16,860 nt of DNA, taken from Candidatus Saccharimonadota bacterium. Its GTDB lineage: Bacteria; Patescibacteriota; Saccharimonadia; Saccharimonadales; Saccharimonadaceae. The DNA lies in contig JAGQNH010000026.1 in assembly GCA_020428185.1 (NCBI GenBank), positions 1 to 16,860 of the forward strand, in the 5' to 3' direction. A model generated the notes under the pieces. It saw only the letters and a list, made by a program, of their open reading frames with translations. It searched no databases and had not been told where the DNA came from. The stretch's first letter is position 1. Each line of letters opens with the position of its first letter. Positions 15,309 through 16,860 of the stretch are shown here, piece by piece. Position numbers and translations under genes: made by a program.

Positions 15309-16860
15309 GAAATTCCAGGAATTAGTCGATAAGCAAAATCCAGTCGGAGAAATTATCGGTATTGATTCCTTCATGGTGAGTATTCGAGGACTGCAGCCAA
15401 CCAACGTGCATGCAACTGTACGATTTGAGGATGACACAAGAGGGTATGTCCATCAGATTTTTGAGGATCACGTTGTGGTAATGAAGCTCGATCCTTCGCC
15501 GCTATATGTTGGTGCGGTATGTGTGATTGAGTCAAACGATATTATGACGCCGGTCGGCAAGAATTTTATCGGGCGAGTCGTGAATGTATTTGGTGAGCCG
15601 ATTGACGGCAAGGGCGCGATCACGGCTGATCAAGAATGGGACGTATTTCATGGAGCGCCGATGTTGTATGAGCGAGAACTTCTCGATACGCCCGTCGAGA
15701 CAGGTGTGACGATTCTTGATTTGGAATATTCACTAGCTCGCGGTCAGCGTATGGCAATGCTAGGCGACAGCAAGGTGGGTAAGACTGCGCTCGCAGCGCA
15801 GGTCGCAATTAATCAAAAAAATACTGACATTACAGTGATATATGTCCTGATCGCGAAGCGTCAACATGATGTTGCCGAACTTGTGAGCAATCTGGAGAAG
15901 AATGATGCCCTGAAGAAGGCGGTTGTTGTCGTGACGAACTCATTCGAATCACTCATACTAACCTATTTGGTTCCGTATGTTGGTGCAGCACACGGAGAAT
16001 ACTTCTGGCACCAGCTAAATATGGATACACTTGTCATATATGATGACCTGACGGCACATGCTCAGGCATATCGCGAAATCTCGCTGATTGCGGGCGTGTC
16101 TCCTGGCCGAGACTCGTATCCGGGAGATATGTTCTATACACACTCTAGCTTGCTTGAGCGCGGTGGTAAGACCGAATCAAACCATGCAAGTCAGACATTG
16201 ATACCTATCGTCTATGCTCCGGGTGCGGATATTACGGCCTACTTACCTACTAATATCATGTCAATTACAGATGGTCAGTGGATTTTGGATGGCAAGATAT
16301 TCAAGGACACTATGCGACCCGCAGTGAGTACCGGACTTTCGGTGACGCGTGTCGGTGGAGTCGGTCAGAATAAGCGCCAGAAAGCGCTGGCCGATCAGCT
16401 CAACCGCACATTGTCTGGCTATCGTACAGCCGAGGAATATGCACACTTTGGCACGGAGCTAAGCCCACAAGCACAATCGGATTATGACAAAGGTAAGGTG
16501 TTATTTAAATTAATGAATCAAGGGATTGGTGAAAATTATAGCTACGCCGAGCAGCAATTTTTAATGACCATCGTACTCGATAGTAAGCCAGAGGAAATTA
16601 TTGATGTCGATGCACTGAAGGCTAAGGTGCACGAATATGCTCCGAAATTAAAGGAGGACAACAAGACACTAGAAGGAAACTTCGACGAGCTGTGTGCTGC
16701 ACTAAAGGCAGAGGTCACTACAATAGATGAGTTGAAAAAAGCAGCGATTGAAAAGGCGGCTGCGATTGAGGCAGAGAAAAAGCGTCAGTCGGAAGAGGCG
16801 GCTGCAGCGGCTGAGGCAGAGAAGGCGCCATCGAAAAAGGACGCTCCCGCTGAGGAGAAG
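15295..16860 (+). CDS. atpA-like: F1 alpha-subunit-like ATPase (truncated by window end)
   Basis: 522 codons are visible with no stop before the right edge. The GTG at 15295 is preceded by GGAGG (15284-15288) at 6 nt and overlaps the delta-like gene. Domains: N-terminal helix and beta barrel (1-85), nucleotide-binding core (86-370), C-terminal helical domain (371-475), then a Lys/Glu/Ala-rich tail (476-522+). Walker A is GDSKVGKT (157-164), Walker B LVIYDD (246-251), then PGRDSYPGDMFYTHSSLLER as in alpha subunits. The alpha arginine finger is R352 (GLSVTRVGG). Changes from normal alpha: SLIAGVSPGR instead of the RRPPGR loop, IAKRQHDV instead of IGQKRSTV, and PAVSTGLSVT, which breaks the alpha/beta family signature. 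Normal alpha is about 500-510 residues, so the charged tail is extra. A beta partner, gamma and epsilon should follow outside the window. Alpha-type identity is firm; function as an ATP synthase is not. Confidence 0.92.
   Translation, partial: MEHGKKFQELVDKQNPVGEIIGIDSFMVSIRGLQPTNVHATVRFEDDTRGYVHQIFEDHVVVMKLDPSPLYVGAVCVIESNDIMTPVGKNFIGRVVNVFGEPIDGKGAITADQEWDVFHGAPMLYERELLDTPVETGVTILDLEYSLARGQRMAMLGDSKVGKTALAAQVAINQKNTDITVIYVLIAKRQHDVAELVSNLEKNDALKKAVVVVTNSFESLILTYLVPYVGAAHGEYFWHQLNMDTLVIYDDLTAHAQAYREISLIAGVSPGRDSYPGDMFYTHSSLLERGGKTESNHASQTLIPIVYAPGADITAYLPTNIMSITDGQWILDGKIFKDTMRPAVSTGLSVTRVGGVGQNKRQKALADQLNRTLSGYRTAEEYAHFGTELSPQAQSDYDKGKVLFKLMNQGIGENYSYAEQQFLMTIVLDSKPEEIIDVDALKAKVHEYAPKLKEDNKTLEGNFDELCAALKAEVTTIDELKKAAIEKAAAIEAEKKRQSEEAAAAAEAEKAPSKKDAPAEEK

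Noticed and set aside
1..16860. CRISPR array, insertion sequence or long direct repeat
   Set aside because: No regularly spaced short repeats, transposase motifs or terminal inverted repeats were seen; the repeats present are coding-domain duplications.

Overview
The window looks like a chromosomal segment of a small-genome, monoderm-type bacterium of the Candidate Phyla Radiation, with Saccharibacteria (TM7) as the best guess. This is inference from protein style: large Thr/Ser/Asn/Gly-rich surface proteins, single-pass anchored proteins of no known family, and a divergent F-type ATPase operon. No rRNA or marker gene in the window proves it. UGA is used as a normal stop (ends of the genes at 13145, 14081 and 14796), which argues against the UGA=Gly code of Gracilibacteria and Absconditabacteria.

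Layout. (1) 25-4676, + strand: two surface proteins in tandem. One has GLUG repeats and a choice-of-anchor-U type domain. The other has a calcium-type C-type lectin domain (EPN and WND motifs) followed by Ig/fibronectin-like repeats. Both end in a membrane anchor. (2) 4724-4935: a consensus-like promoter drives a tiny, apparently leaderless membrane ORF broken by one in-frame TGA. (3) 5012-5827, - strand: a soluble GGDEF protein. (4) 6053-7774, + strand: a clear Mpa/ARC bacterial proteasome ATPase with an intact C-terminal GQYL docking tail, but with no Pup, ligase or 20S genes beside it. (5) 7921-9141: two small membrane-anchored proteins of unknown function, convergent on a perfect 16-bp bidirectional terminator. 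(6) 9241-12345, - strand: a 1034-residue exported protein built like a phage tail fibre. (7) 12723-13145, + strand: a possible winged-helix protein that may be leaderless. (8) 13239 to the right edge, + strand: an F-ATPase-like operon in the order c-like, b-like, delta-like, alpha-like (the alpha-like gene is cut by the window end).

The most unusual element is region 8. The c-like protein has the right hairpin topology and an RNP polar loop, but it carries a signal peptide and a roughly 180-residue extracellular domain, and the usual ion-binding carboxylate position in TM2 is leucine. The b-like stalk has no membrane segment and contains a duplicated 54-residue coiled-coil unit. The alpha-like protein keeps its P-loop and arginine finger but departs from the alpha/beta signature and has a long charged tail. 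No a-subunit gene precedes the operon. Together these suggest an F1-type motor coupled to an extracellular structure rather than an ordinary ATP synthase; that is a hypothesis.

The surface lectin, the anchored GLUG protein and the fibre-like protein fit a cell that attaches to a host or to surfaces. Five of the eight promoters recognised have an extended -10 (TGn before TAnnAT), so this is probably the general promoter style of the organism. No tRNA, rRNA, CRISPR array, insertion sequence or origin was seen.
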